The position numbers and the translations under genes are program-made. A stretch of DNA of 64,000 bases from Legionella cincinnatiensis (GTDB lineage: Bacteria > Pseudomonadota > Gammaproteobacteria > Legionellales > Legionellaceae): positions 2,852,001 through 2,916,000 of the forward strand of contig NZ_UGNX01000001.1 of assembly GCF_900452415.1 (NCBI RefSeq), given 5' to 3'. This document shows, piece by piece, positions 1 through 9,637 of this stretch (its first letter is position 1; each line of letters opens with the position of its first letter). The notes beneath the pieces are model-generated. The model was given only the letters and a program-made list of their open reading frames with translations. It had not been told where the DNA came from and made no database searches.

Positions 1-1709
1 TTGGATTCACGTCTATGAAATTCGATTGACCAAGCCATAACAAAATGAATTTTAGATAACTGTTCCTGGCCTTCGCTATGCAATTGTGAGGCTCGTTCAA
101 GCAATCTGTCACGAAGTTTAATACGCTCATTAATTTCTTCTTTAATTTCAGGTTCGATCAATTCTGTTTTGCCAAGAAAACAAATACCACACTCCGCTTG
201 TTTCTCTCTTAACCAAGTAACCAATTCCTGGGTCGAGTTACAATCATCAATATTATAAGAGCGAATATCGTTTAATATTTTTGATGTTTGCCAAGTATCA
301 CCATCAGGGTTTTCTCGCCATCGCTCGTAAACAACCACTGAATCGCCACCAGAACCTACTTCTGTATCTCGTTGAGCACGGTACAAATGTTCAACATTTT
401 TGATTGAGTAACGCGGTTCCCCTATTAATAGCGCACCTTTTACGATTTTATATAAATCAACAAATACTTCATTGCGTAACAATTGATCCACTTCATACTC
501 ACACACTCCATATTTGCTCATTAACTTCCGGCAAGCAGTAATTTCATAGCTTGCATAATGGTAAATGTGCATAGAAGGATCTTGCTGCCATCTTTTATAT
601 ACCCATTCAACAAATGATCTAAAACTTTCTTTTTCCTGATCCTTGTTATGGGCCCAAAAATCCATGTATCGACGCTGCTCATTCTCATCAAAATAAGTCA
701 CACCCCAAAGATATTCTAATCCTCCATCTTCTAAAGGAAACCCTTCGATATCAAAAAAGATATCATTTTTTGATTTAGGGGGTAGCAGAGCCAATCCCAG
801 TTTTTTTCCATTTTCATGATTAATTAATTGATAAGCAGGAACATCCTTGCCAATGCTCTCTTTTTGAATTTTGGCCTGAGCTTTTAGGTGCTCGAATAAT
901 TCAGATTTTATTCCTTTTACAGTTTTATACTCACAATTAGCTAAAGCAGTCATAGTATGGATGCCTGCTTGATTTAATTTTTTGATTTGTCCCGAGGTAA
1001 TAGTAGCAACCTGAATCAGATGATCTGCTTTTAATAGAAGGTGCTCTGCATGGGTGCTCCATCTTCCCCAACTTTTAGACAAAGCCGGATCTGGGCATTT
1101 AAAGGGATCGAATTGTTGATGTACTGACAAAAATTTGTGCTTAAGATTTTGGTAGAAATAAAAATAATCATGAAGCCGGAATCTTTTTTGTTCTTTGTTA
1201 CCCAGAATGATGGTGATATGCTCTGCTCTTGCTTGTTGCATCTTCTGAAGCATTTCAGCATAACAACATAATTGCATCAAAAAATAGGACTTAACAGACT
1301 TAGCTAATTTAGTATCCCAAACTTCATAACAATAATCTCCAAAAATACTTTTACCTTGGACTTTAATCAAAAAATCAGCATATCCTCTAAACGGTAACAA
1401 TTCCAAATGCGCCTGATAAATTACATCTATTCCATTTTTCATAGCATCTATAGTAGCGTCATATGAATCTGTTCGCTTGCGCAAATTAGTAATCGTTAAT
1501 CCTCTTGCTTCAAAAGCGGCTAATACTTCTGATTCATGTTGATTTCCCATATCATGCAAGACGCTGAGCAACTCATTATTTTCATCAGCAGGAGGGAGTA
1601 ACTCAGGATTTGTTATTGCCAGATGATCCATCCACGAAGCAAAAGGGCTATCCATAAACTGAGTCAAATCTGACGGTGAGAATACAATTTGATTGGATTC
1701 AAGATACAT
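1..1709 (-). CDS. TM0106-family RecB-like nuclease/helicase, partial (N-terminal part)
   Basis: The minus strand is open from an ATG at 1709 to the window edge, about 569 codons with no stop, so the 3' part is cut off. The start has a good ribosome site (GAGGGT, 8 bases upstream). The N-terminus begins MYLESNQIVFSPSDLTQFM, as in RecB-like nucleases of the TM0106 type. A later stretch reads DIEGFPLEDGGLEYLWGVTY (about 735-790), the first acidic motif of an RNase H-like 3'-5' exonuclease domain (RNase_H_2), followed by YHYASYEITACRKLM and by ARNIDDC-like spacing (SYNIDDCNSTQELVTW). Family members continue into a DNA2/NAM7-type superfamily 1 helicase, which would lie outside the window. Role inferred: DNA repair or defence nuclease-helicase. 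The family call is fairly sure; the biological role is not. Confidence 0.8.
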   Translation of the reverse strand, partial: MYLESNQIVFSPSDLTQFMDSPFASWMDHLAITNPELLPPADENNELLSVLHDMGNQHESEVLAAFEARGLTITNLRKRTDSYDATIDAMKNGIDVIYQAHLELLPFRGYADFLIKVQGKSIFGDYCYEVWDTKLAKSVKSYFLMQLCCYAEMLQKMQQARAEHITIILGNKEQKRFRLHDYFYFYQNLKHKFLSVHQQFDPFKCPDPALSKSWGRWSTHAEHLLLKADHLIQVATITSGQIKKLNQAGIHTMTALANCEYKTVKGIKSELFEHLKAQAKIQKESIGKDVPAYQLINHENGKKLGLALLPPKSKNDIFFDIEGFPLEDGGLEYLWGVTYFDENEQRRYMDFWAHNKDQEKESFRSFVEWVYKRWQQDPSMHIYHYASYEITACRKLMSKYGVCEYEVDQLLRNEVFVDLYKIVKGALLIGEPRYSIKNVEHLYRAQRDTEVGSGGDSVVVYERWRENPDGDTWQTSKILNDIRSYNIDDCNSTQELVTWLREKQAECGICFLGKTELIEPEIKEEINERIKLRDRLLERASQLHSEGQEQLSKIHFVMAWSIEFHRRES

Positions 1710-1941
1710 TAATTTTACCCTCATTTAATTAATGATGAATAGTATTAATAGATTTTTATTGTGAGTAAAGAAATGCGATTCATTAAATCAAATTTGATTT
1801 TTCTTAGCTTGATTCATTTTTTCTAAATTTTTCTAGCGCCAGCACTAATATAAAGCTCTGCTTTTTTGTTTATAAGAATGGGAATTTATACTTCTTTGTC
1901 GAATGCTCTATTCGTTGGGATACACCTGGCGCAATAAATAC

Positions 1942-3921
1942 TTAAACAAGAGTCAAAGTATTATCTCTTGTCGATAATTCTTGTGTTTCAAATGTTGTAC
2001 TTCCTTTTGGTTTAGGCAAAGTTGCGTCCTTATCTTTATTAGGAGAATTTTGCATCATTTTTAATTTTTTCTCAACCTCAGGAGGTAAAGCAAGCTCTGG
2101 AGGAATTGTTTTGTGGCGAGGAGAGCCTGCATTTAAAGCTCCCATTATCATCCTAGGGGAATTAGAGTGCGGTTGTTCCAAATGAGGATCCAATTTTGCC
2201 TCTAACTGTCGAGCTAAAGTTGGATCTAAAATCCACATGGCATCGGCCAGAGCAGGAATACACATATTTGGTTTATTATTTACCCACCAACCTAAATCAA
2301 TCATAGCTTTGCGTATGTAGTCTGCTTTTTTGTTATTTTTATCCAGTGCAAAGCGTAATATGGTATGCAGCGCTTTAGCAGGTTCTTTATAATTAATAGA
2401 AAGTTCTTTATTTGAATTCAAAAATCCAAACCGAGAATTTTCTAATTTTTCATGATATTTTTGTCTGAATTTTTTACACAATTGTTCAGGACTTTGTTCC
2501 GCTGGCGCCGAGATTTTATATTTACCTAACGCATTTATATTTTTGTAAAATTCAGACATCAACAAAGCATGCATCGTAGTAGTTGGATGCACATCATCCC
2601 AAAACATATGTTTAGAACCTGGAGAGGTTCTCTCCGGAGTCATTGTATAGTCTGCTGAATCTTTATAAGCTTCTTTTAATTTTTTAGGATCAAAATATTG
2701 AGCATATTCTGATTGAGGGTTATCTTGAACATCAGTATATATTTTAGTAAAGATAGAATTGATATTGAAAAAATCAATGGAGCAAGAAGGATATTTCTCT
2801 TTTAATTTTTTATATTTCTCTTCGAGTTGTGTATTAAAATATTCTGTTACTTCGTGAGCTGTACCTTCTCTTGATGTACCTTGGAAACGTGGAGTTAACG
2901 ATAAGTCGGGCAAATTACAAAGCACAATATTTTTAAAACCCTGTTGAATTAATTTCTCAATGTTATCTATATTACTTTGTACTGCAAGATTGGCTGCCTC
3001 TTTTGTTGGTTCTGAATTAACCGTAATTAAATCATTTGCACCAGAAAATACAGTAACCAATGTCTTTTCTTTATCCTCATAATCCTCTTGTTTCTCAAGA
3101 TCGGCTAAGAATTGATCCACCTGCTTTGACAAGTTAGATACAATTAAACGGGTAAAAAAAAGCTTTATCGAAGTAAATGGGGCAAGCAGAGAAAGAAAAA
3201 GACTCTTCCAGCTGTAATCATAAGATGTTGCGCCACCCTGGCTGTAATTTGCGAAGAAATTTTGCCCATTATATTGAGCAGTACGCCCATCATCGAGCGA
3301 ATAATATTCTTGAATGTATTTGCTGTAACGAGGATCTGTAATTATCTGATCCGATATGTCATCAGAAGATTCATGAAGAGCGGTACGTTGAGCGTTCGTT
3401 TTATGCCGATGTGCGATTGCAGCATCCGCTATATCAGTGCTATCGACTATATGTCTAGGATTTATTAGATCCTCTGGAGTACCTTCTTGCTTTGCTGCAA
3501 ATAGGTGTCCTTCTTCTCTATCTTCTACGCGTTGCTTACGTTTTACTTCTCTTAATTCAGCTGTAACTTCATCCCAAGTATATCTTTTTCGGAGATAAGG
3601 AGACTGATAAAGAACATCATCGCTGATATCCGCATTATTCAGATTATATCTTCCAAAACGATGAGCAGAATCTTTTTTTATTTTGTCGTCATTAAGAAAC
3701 TTACTGATAAGAGTGGCTCTAAGCGAATCTGCCCATGTATAACCATTGGTAAAGCGCTCATTGGGAGACTTATCTAATCCTAATGCTTTGAGCCATAAAC
3801 CTTTTACCCATGAACCTAGAAAAGAAAACTTTTCTCCCATGTTTTTACCGTCAGAAAGGCTATCGCCAAATACAACAAAGTGGGTTATATTTTTTTTAGA
3901 TTCGCGCTTGCTGATTGCCAT
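1942..3921 (-). CDS. SGNH/GDSL-family lipase or acyltransferase, large effector-like form
   Basis: This 659-residue protein has the SGNH hydrolase blocks: block I FGDSLSDGKN (about residue 18, nucleophile Ser), block II NYSQGGATSYDY with the oxyanion Gly, block III VFSGANDLI with the Asn, and block V DDVHPTTTMH with catalytic Asp and His. A 100-residue charged insertion lies between blocks I and II, and about 200 residues of unknown sequence follow block V. It has no signal peptide, unlike the secreted Legionella PlaA/PlaC enzymes of the same fold. The C-terminus is polar and Ser/Thr/Glu-rich, compatible with Dot/Icm export. Substrate is unknown; phospholipid or lysophospholipid hydrolysis or acyl transfer is likely from the family. 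It stands alone, divergent from the next gene. Confidence 0.82.
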   Translation of the reverse strand: MAISKRESKKNITHFVVFGDSLSDGKNMGEKFSFLGSWVKGLWLKALGLDKSPNERFTNGYTWADSLRATLISKFLNDDKIKKDSAHRFGRYNLNNADISDDVLYQSPYLRKRYTWDEVTAELREVKRKQRVEDREEGHLFAAKQEGTPEDLINPRHIVDSTDIADAAIAHRHKTNAQRTALHESSDDISDQIITDPRYSKYIQEYYSLDDGRTAQYNGQNFFANYSQGGATSYDYSWKSLFLSLLAPFTSIKLFFTRLIVSNLSKQVDQFLADLEKQEDYEDKEKTLVTVFSGANDLITVNSEPTKEAANLAVQSNIDNIEKLIQQGFKNIVLCNLPDLSLTPRFQGTSREGTAHEVTEYFNTQLEEKYKKLKEKYPSCSIDFFNINSIFTKIYTDVQDNPQSEYAQYFDPKKLKEAYKDSADYTMTPERTSPGSKHMFWDDVHPTTTMHALLMSEFYKNINALGKYKISAPAEQSPEQLCKKFRQKYHEKLENSRFGFLNSNKELSINYKEPAKALHTILRFALDKNNKKADYIRKAMIDLGWWVNNKPNMCIPALADAMWILDPTLARQLEAKLDPHLEQPHSNSPRMIMGALNAGSPRHKTIPPELALPPEVEKKLKMMQNSPNKDKDATLPKPKGSTTFETQELSTRDNTLTLV

Positions 3922-4186
3922 GCAAAATAAACACTATTTGATCGATTATTGATATTTTATAGGTAAATTATTAAGGATTTATTAATCAAAGTAAGTATGG
4001 GGGCAATTTTTTCTTAAGAAATATAAAAAAAGAAAAAGATATCATTTCATTCCCTATATTTGTCATACATTAAAATTACGATCCTCCAGATACTCTATGA
4101 GGTAGTATAAATTTCTACATGATCGTTAATTTTTGTATTATAATGTATCAATATCGATCAATTATATCCAATATGGGAAATGCATC

Positions 4187-5395
4187 ATGGCTAAACAACC
4201 GAACGCGACTCCAGTGTATAACGCAATATTTCAAGAACACTCTAATCCTGGTAGAGCAATAACCGGGCGAAACAACGGTAATTTTTCATCATATGATAAA
4301 GGCATATCCTGCCACGTGTTTGCCATTGCAAGTCCACTCACATGGAAAAAAGCCCAAGAATTAAACTCCGAATACTCGGATATAGGCACCCAAAAAGAGA
4401 TCGAGCGTGCACAGGCTAGAATCATGCATGAATTCACGGAACAGGATAAAAAAGATGTAGATGAATCTTATGAAATTCAACCGTATCCAGAACCAGAAGA
4501 AGAGGTGATCCAGGTAGAACGCTCGGAAAATATGCAAGAAATTCTAGAGCTGAGAAAACAGCAAAAAACCGTATTACCTGTCGAGGATTTATACCTTTGC
4601 GGAGGTTTCAGAGAAGGAAAAATGACTCCTGAACATATGTGGATCGAGGACCACACAAACGGCATAACTTATGATACATTCATTAATCGAGGCGGGATTG
4701 CTGTTGTAGATGGAGTTGGTAAAGATGGAGAACCGTTTGCACCGGGATGCGAAGGAAGTGATTTCGAAAAAAACGAAATCCATCGAGTTAAAGTGGAGGG
4801 GTACACCTGGGGTCAACTTATTGCTATAGCTGCCGGTGCTGAAGATATCGGTTTTCCCAAAGGAATAGAGAACAAGCCACAAGTGTTAGCTGCAAAAATT
4901 GCTGTTAACGATGCGAATATTGCCTTGTCAAAAGTTCCAGAAGCAGACCTGACAAAAGAAGAAAGTGAAGTACTAGAAAAAGTCGAGAGAGAACAAAGTC
5001 TAAAGACAACACAAAAAGATATAGATAATGTAGTGAAAGGTCTAGGGGAAGAAGAAAAGCTACACTATAACAGTGCACTAACAAAATTAGAACAGGTAGC
5101 AAATGAACGAAGAAAAGTTGCACGCGAAGCTGTAGGCACTGGCCCCGAAGCTTTTCTTGAACGAGTAAAGAAACAAACAGCACAAAAAGATAAAGTAGAA
5201 GAAGTACAAAAAGATAAAGAAGAAATACAAAATCATAGCCCGCAAAATATTGACAATCCACGTCCAGAACAAACACAATCATCATACGATTCTCTGTGTA
5301 GGATAGCCCGTAACTTTGCTATTGGTATTGGTATAACTGCCGTTTTAGCTACCACTGCTTATTTAGCAAGTAGTTCTAAACCATCCAATAATTGA
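4187..5395 (+). CDS. Unknown protein with C-terminal membrane segment, possible cysteine-hydrolase effector
   Basis: I place the start at the ATG at 4187 (MAKQPNATPV), 18 codons inside the longest frame, because GGGAAA precedes it. The protein is 402 residues. The N-terminal part contains GISCHVFAIAS and about 120 residues later EHMWIEDHTNGITYDTF. The Cys...His-x-Trp...Asp order resembles transglutaminase-like or papain-like folds, but this is only a visual similarity. The middle is a highly charged Glu/Lys-rich coiled coil (about residues 240-350). The C-terminus has one hydrophobic segment (AIGIGITAVLATTAYLA), so the protein may insert into a membrane tail-first. I do not recognise the family. 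The small gene at 5416 follows after 20 bases and probably shares its transcript. Confidence 0.7.
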   Translation: MAKQPNATPVYNAIFQEHSNPGRAITGRNNGNFSSYDKGISCHVFAIASPLTWKKAQELNSEYSDIGTQKEIERAQARIMHEFTEQDKKDVDESYEIQPYPEPEEEVIQVERSENMQEILELRKQQKTVLPVEDLYLCGGFREGKMTPEHMWIEDHTNGITYDTFINRGGIAVVDGVGKDGEPFAPGCEGSDFEKNEIHRVKVEGYTWGQLIAIAAGAEDIGFPKGIENKPQVLAAKIAVNDANIALSKVPEADLTKEESEVLEKVEREQSLKTTQKDIDNVVKGLGEEEKLHYNSALTKLEQVANERRKVAREAVGTGPEAFLERVKKQTAQKDKVEEVQKDKEEIQNHSPQNIDNPRPEQTQSSYDSLCRIARNFAIGIGITAVLATTAYLASSSKPSNN

Positions 5396-5415
5396 AAAGA
5401 ATTAGGAGCTTTATA

Positions 5416-5763
5416 ATGAACAATGATGAAGAGAATAAAAAAACTCAAACGCTATTAACTAATCTTGATCCAATAGTAGAAGAAATCAATCGAACGCTTC
5501 TTTCTTCAAAGGCTATTCCTAATAAGCGGAAAGAAATCAGTTTGATTTTGATGAAAATAAGTACCTATAAAAATCTAAGGAAAAATCATCAAAACTCAGA
5601 TAGCGTAGAGGCAGAAATTGAATCTTTAGCATCCATATTTTCAAGTACTGATAATATATTAAAAAATATATCAGAAGAAGAATATATTTCTGAATATCTA
5701 GACAATGGTTTATTTCAGAAATTTAATGACATTTCTAGTGAAATTAAAAGACTTGTTGAATAG
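5416..5763 (+). CDS. Small unknown charged protein
   Basis: The start is the ATG at 5416, set by AGGAG at 5404-5408; the longer frame begins inside the upstream gene without a ribosome site. The product is 115 residues, mostly charged and predicted helical (MNNDEENKKTQTLLTNLD...). No motif is visible. It lies 20 bases after the preceding gene on the same strand, so the two probably form one operon and may act together. Function unknown. Confidence 0.6.
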   Translation: MNNDEENKKTQTLLTNLDPIVEEINRTLLSSKAIPNKRKEISLILMKISTYKNLRKNHQNSDSVEAEIESLASIFSSTDNILKNISEEEYISEYLDNGLFQKFNDISSEIKRLVE

Positions 5764-6223
5764 AGCCAGCTGTTTAAAAAAACAGATGGGTAAAGAGATT
5801 TAATCCACATCTGTCAATTTTCAGAAGATTTGTGATTATCTATTTTATATTAAAATTACCCAATTTTTTGCTAGGACTAAAATAAGCTTCTAGTATATTT
5901 TAAGTAACTTTTAAATTATGGTTCCAGAATCTAGCGATAGTTTAAAAAGATCCCCATAAGGCCATAAAAGAACGCCAATGATATTTGGATTGGCGTTCCA
6001 TGCAACAAGCTCAATTAGGGAAAAATGCTGTTCTCAAAAAATTAAAAGATTTTGTATCAAACTTTATTTTCTTTTCCTCTTTCTTAAGTTTTGTACTGCG
6101 ATCCTTTAAAACGGGAAAAAACAACTAAAAAATGAGTTTTAATTGTTCTTTATTTAAAAATATTAATCAAAATACAATCTCATGTTACTATTTCACTTGT
6201 TACTATTTATTCAGGAGAACTTA
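5764..6223. other. Intergenic, 460 bp, with two hairpins
   Basis: No coding signal. Just after the stop there is an inverted repeat ACAGATG...CATCTGT (about 5782-5817). A perfect 10-bp stem GAACGCCAAT/ATTGGCGTTC lies at 5970-5998. Read on the minus strand it is followed by TTTTAT, so it could end transcription in that direction; on the plus strand no T-run follows. The remainder, up to the RhoGAP gene, is AT-rich and presumably holds its promoter. Confidence 0.5.
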
Positions 6224-7408
6224 ATGGCAGGCCCTTACAATACGCATCATATAGTTAATGTGTTTCGTTCAATTGTTCAATTAATATCGCAATATCCGGA
6301 ATTATTAAAGACGCAAGGAATCTTTCGGATCCCTGGATCGAAAGAAGAAATAGAGCGTTTACTCGAACAGCTTATCTGTGATCATTTTAATGTAGAAGCC
6401 TTGAGTCACTACATAATGAATGAAAATACAGTTAATAATGAGCACCTCCATAATGTTTTAGGAATGATATCTACAGTGCTTAAAGGGAGCCAACTATTAG
6501 CCTCCACAGATGATCTACTTGTATCCTTTTCTAAAAAATTAAAGCCATTATTGGATTCTCCTCAAGAAGAAGATCTTAAAAACACCATAGCAGCTCAATT
6601 ATTTGATAACTTCATTAATGATCTGCTTCTTTCAAAGAGAATAGATTATCAACGTGCAGGAGAAATTCTTTATCATTATTTTCATTTAATGCATCAAGTA
6701 GGTAAATGCCAAGAAATTAATCGCATGACTTATAATAATCTTGCCATTATCATAGCACCTAGCCTTACTCACGAGTTGAGCCTATATACTGGAAATAACT
6801 TATTAGATTTGACAAGTTATGTGAGTCAATTAACTCCTGTATTAGAAAATTACATTGCAGACACGAAATGGGGTTTTGATTTTAATAAATACCATGCGGA
6901 CAAAGTAGAGCATTTAGAAAACACGAGACAATCTTTGCGTGAACAACTAGAGCATATGAAAGAAGCTTCCAGAAAATCAGTTACCATTCCGATGAAAAGC
7001 TTCATGTTGCAAGCATCCATGATAAAAGCACAAATTGATGCTATAAAAGAAGAACAACAAGATCATTCCCTTAAAAAGAAAGCGAGGAAAGAGTTAGGTA
7101 AGCAACTTGACCCCCTAAAAGAAGAGCAAAGCGATCTTCTTGCGAAAATTTCTGAATTAGCTCCCAAAATTAAGGCAATGAACAGCGGGCAGCAACAAAT
7201 ACAAAAAGAAATCGATATGCTCACTTACTCAGGCCATCGAGTAACACTACGAGAGAATCCATCAAATAATTCTAATCTTGCTCAATTTAGTATTTTTGAG
7301 TCAAGTAGTTCTAATGCAAGTACTGTGTTATTTCCTATTCCTGAAGAAAAGGAAGAACTTGAAGACCAAGAAGAGACTATTCATCAAGAACCACAACGTC
7401 CACAATAA
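6224..7408 (+). CDS. RhoGAP-domain protein, probable Dot/Icm effector
   Basis: The start is the ATG at 6224 (MAGPYNTHH), preceded by AGGAGA at 6213-6218; this gives 394 residues. Residues about 1-210 match the eukaryotic RhoGAP fold: LKTQGIFRIPGS carries the arginine finger (Arg35), and INRMTYNNLAIIIAPSL carries the conserved Asn-x-Met-Thr...Asn-Leu-Ala...Pro-x-Leu helix that contacts the GTPase. From about residue 225 a long Glu/Lys/Gln coiled coil follows, then a Ser/Glu-rich tail (EEKEELEDQEET) like the acidic E-block of Dot/Icm substrates. The expected role is to stimulate GTP hydrolysis by host Rho/Rac/Cdc42-type GTPases. Fold is confident; translocation is inferred. A strong hairpin follows the stop. 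Confidence 0.88.
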   Translation: MAGPYNTHHIVNVFRSIVQLISQYPELLKTQGIFRIPGSKEEIERLLEQLICDHFNVEALSHYIMNENTVNNEHLHNVLGMISTVLKGSQLLASTDDLLVSFSKKLKPLLDSPQEEDLKNTIAAQLFDNFINDLLLSKRIDYQRAGEILYHYFHLMHQVGKCQEINRMTYNNLAIIIAPSLTHELSLYTGNNLLDLTSYVSQLTPVLENYIADTKWGFDFNKYHADKVEHLENTRQSLREQLEHMKEASRKSVTIPMKSFMLQASMIKAQIDAIKEEQQDHSLKKKARKELGKQLDPLKEEQSDLLAKISELAPKIKAMNSGQQQIQKEIDMLTYSGHRVTLRENPSNNSNLAQFSIFESSSSNASTVLFPIPEEKEELEDQEETIHQEPQRPQ

Positions 7409-7460
7409 GCAAGTAGCAACTGTCTTGAAAGCTTATTTCAAGACAGTTGCTACGCTTGCT
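7408..7460. terminator. Long hairpin between convergent genes
   Basis: A near-perfect inverted repeat of about 22 bp per arm (AGCAAGTAGCAACTGTCTTG paired with CAAGACAGTTGCTA-GCTTGCT) begins at the last base of the RhoGAP stop codon. The gene on the other side is convergent. There is no immediate T-run, so it may act bidirectionally or protect the 3' end rather than be a classical intrinsic terminator. Confidence 0.65.
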
Positions 7461-7537
7461 ATTAAGATGGGGTTCTATTTTTTCTCTTATTTAACACTTC
7501 ATGGTAATTAAAATTTAATTGGCTGAATCATGAAAAA

Positions 7538-8491
7538 TCACTCAAAATTATTGGATGAATAGTCAATAACTTGAAGTTCATGTTCTCGATTTAATAAGCT
7601 GTCAGGAATCTTGCCTGTAAATTGATTATGATCAATGCGTAGTACTTGGAGATTAATGATGTTACCAATGTCAACAGGAAGTATGCCAGTTAACGCATTA
7701 TATTCAACGCGCAATGTTTTCAGAGAATGGAGCTGCGTAATTGTATCTGGAAGGACCCCACTGAATTGATTATGCCCAAGATAAATATGTTGCAACTGTG
7801 TTAACTGCCCTATTTTAGTGCTTATGGAACCTGAAATATAGTTATTAAATAAATAAATTTCTTTTAAATTCTTAAGCATATAAAGAGAGTCCGGCAAGAC
7901 TCCATTCAGTTGATTATCATCAAGCCGTAATATTTCCAGTTGAGGCAAATTTCCAATGGATGAAGGGATAACTCCTGATAATTTATTGACATGTAAATCA
8001 AGCCATTTCAAGTGTTCAAGATCACCAATACTATCAGGAATCTCACCGTCTATCTGATTGGATTTAAGCCAAATATTTTCAAGTTTTTTGCATTGACCAA
8101 TCGTCGTAGGAATACGCCCCCCGATATGATTAAAGCTTAGATATAGGGTTTTTAGTTCTGTTAAATTACATAATGAATCGGGTAATGTTCCTTCTAGCCC
8201 ATTGTCATAAAGTTGCAGTTCAGTTACATGCCCATTTTTATCACAAATTACTCCGTGCCATTCACAATATGAAATGGAATCAGAAAGCCAATTATCTTGT
8301 CTAATCCAATTTGACCCGTTGGTTGCTTTGTAAAAATTCTCAAGCTCTAATCGTTCGTGCGGATAATTTGCGTCTGCAAAAAGAGCGTTTGAAGTTAACG
8401 TTGTAACTACTCCCAAAAAGAATACTTGTTTACCAGATGATTTCAGCAATCTATGAATGACATTGAAAAAAGAATGAATCGTTATTGGCAT
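7538..8491 (-). CDS. Plant-type leucine-rich-repeat protein with signal peptide
   Basis: I start at the ATG at 8491 (MPITIHSFFNV), which has GAGAGGG just upstream; a longer frame to 8536 lacks a ribosome site. The 317-residue protein has a hydrophobic N-terminal segment (VFFLGVVTTLTSNALFA) that looks like a signal peptide. It then has an LRRNT_2-like cap with two Cys (SYCEWHGVICDKNGHV), nine full 24-residue repeats of the plant receptor type (LxxLxLxxNxLxGxIPxxIGxLxx) and a partial tenth. The cap plus repeat type is that of plant LRR receptor kinases and some bacterial relatives. It is therefore an eukaryotic-like protein, probably secreted or periplasmic and binding another protein. Target unknown. 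Confidence 0.85.
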   Translation of the reverse strand: MPITIHSFFNVIHRLLKSSGKQVFFLGVVTTLTSNALFADANYPHERLELENFYKATNGSNWIRQDNWLSDSISYCEWHGVICDKNGHVTELQLYDNGLEGTLPDSLCNLTELKTLYLSFNHIGGRIPTTIGQCKKLENIWLKSNQIDGEIPDSIGDLEHLKWLDLHVNKLSGVIPSSIGNLPQLEILRLDDNQLNGVLPDSLYMLKNLKEIYLFNNYISGSISTKIGQLTQLQHIYLGHNQFSGVLPDTITQLHSLKTLRVEYNALTGILPVDIGNIINLQVLRIDHNQFTGKIPDSLLNREHELQVIDYSSNNFE

Positions 8492-8844
8492 GGAACCCTC
8501 TCGCAAATCAGTTGAGACAATATAAATATTAAACAATTTAATGTCAAATAGTAAATCCTGTTTATAAGTGAGTCAGATCTGGGCTTTTTCTCATTTCAGA
8601 GTGAGCGAAATTTTGCTTTATCGAGTAGAAGATACCAACCATAAAGATCTTCTTGAGCTTGAGGTATCGAAAACTTTCTTAATTGATCCAAGCGTACCCA
8701 ATATAAACTTATTTCCAGTCGAATTAAAATTAACTTTTTAAACCTCTTAATAATTCCATAAGAAAATAAATTGTATAATATTTATCCAATTTTGATTACA
8801 TATATCTTAATGGATTTCAATATTAGGTAATAGGTAGATAAAAA
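8492..8844 (+). other. Intergenic 353 bp with a short open fragment
   Basis: A frame at 8601-8741 (GTG start, 46 codons, VSEILLYRVEDTNHKDLLEL...) reads like coding sequence but has no ribosome site and no upstream start. I take it as a possible gene remnant. The rest is AT-rich and probably contains the promoter of the 8845 gene. Confidence 0.3.
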
Positions 8845-9609
8845 ATGTTTAGACGTCATGAAGCGACACTTAAGAATAAGAAAGTACGAGGTGAAAGCGA
8901 GGTTTATAGCTTAGAGATAGAAGGTGTTACTCCAAATGATTGTGGAAATGGGCAATATGTAGTTATTCATGGAGACAAAAAACCAATTTATTTAGCTATT
9001 GCTTCGAGTAAAAATGGATCTTACCTAAAAATAAGCCAGATTTTAAAAAATGGAGCTAAAAATATTCTTTCTGAAAGTCAGGTTGATTCACATCTTGAAA
9101 TTGATGTTCCTTGTGGAAATGAATTTAAACCAGTAGGAGAAAAAGTATTGTTGATTTGTGCCGGATCTGCAGAGTCTGTCATGAGAAATCTGTATAATAA
9201 TTTAACCTCAGAAGGTAAAGATGTTTCAGTTTTTTATTCTGCAAAACGTCTCGAAGATCTTCCCTTTCCCAATTTTGTTGTGAGGCTTAATAACAACAAT
9301 CAACATTACATAACTCTTACAGAGGAAAAAGCAGATCAATTTAAATCAGGTCGTATCACAGAACATTTAAAAACAAAAGATATTGATCCTAATACATCTG
9401 TTTTCGTTTGTGGCCCAGTTGGTTTTGAAAATGACATCGTAAATATATTACTCGATAAATCACATCCAGCACAAAATATTCACATTAGTTATTGGGGCAA
9501 AATTCTCCCTGTGGATTCAGATACTCTTGCTGCACGAGGATTTAAAATTAAAGAAAATTCTCTAACAGAAAAGGAGGGTTTCAATGAGTCACCGCAAATA
9601 AAATATTGA
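8845..9609 (+). CDS. Ferredoxin-reductase-like (FNR superfamily) protein
   Basis: The 254-residue product begins with a beta-rich domain (SLEIEGVTPNDCGNGQYVVIHG) in the position of the FAD-binding barrel. An alpha/beta NAD(P)-binding domain follows (KVLLICAGSAESVMRNLYNNL) and ends with VFVCGPVGFENDIVNILL, the CGPxxF signature of flavodoxin reductase-type enzymes. The canonical RxYS flavin motif is not evident, so flavin binding may be weak or lost. There is no iron-sulfur domain. The likely role is an electron-transfer reductase or a decayed relative. Only debris lies downstream. Confidence 0.65.
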   Translation: MFRRHEATLKNKKVRGESEVYSLEIEGVTPNDCGNGQYVVIHGDKKPIYLAIASSKNGSYLKISQILKNGAKNILSESQVDSHLEIDVPCGNEFKPVGEKVLLICAGSAESVMRNLYNNLTSEGKDVSVFYSAKRLEDLPFPNFVVRLNNNNQHYITLTEEKADQFKSGRITEHLKTKDIDPNTSVFVCGPVGFENDIVNILLDKSHPAQNIHISYWGKILPVDSDTLAARGFKIKENSLTEKEGFNESPQIKY

Positions 9610-9637
9610 TTGTATCCTGACTTTTCGGAAAGCCTAA

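Noticed and set aside
4905..5285. Minus-strand 126-codon frame opposite the 4187 gene
   Set aside because: A Leu/Phe-rich antisense shadow of a Lys/Glu-rich coiled-coil gene, without a ribosome site.
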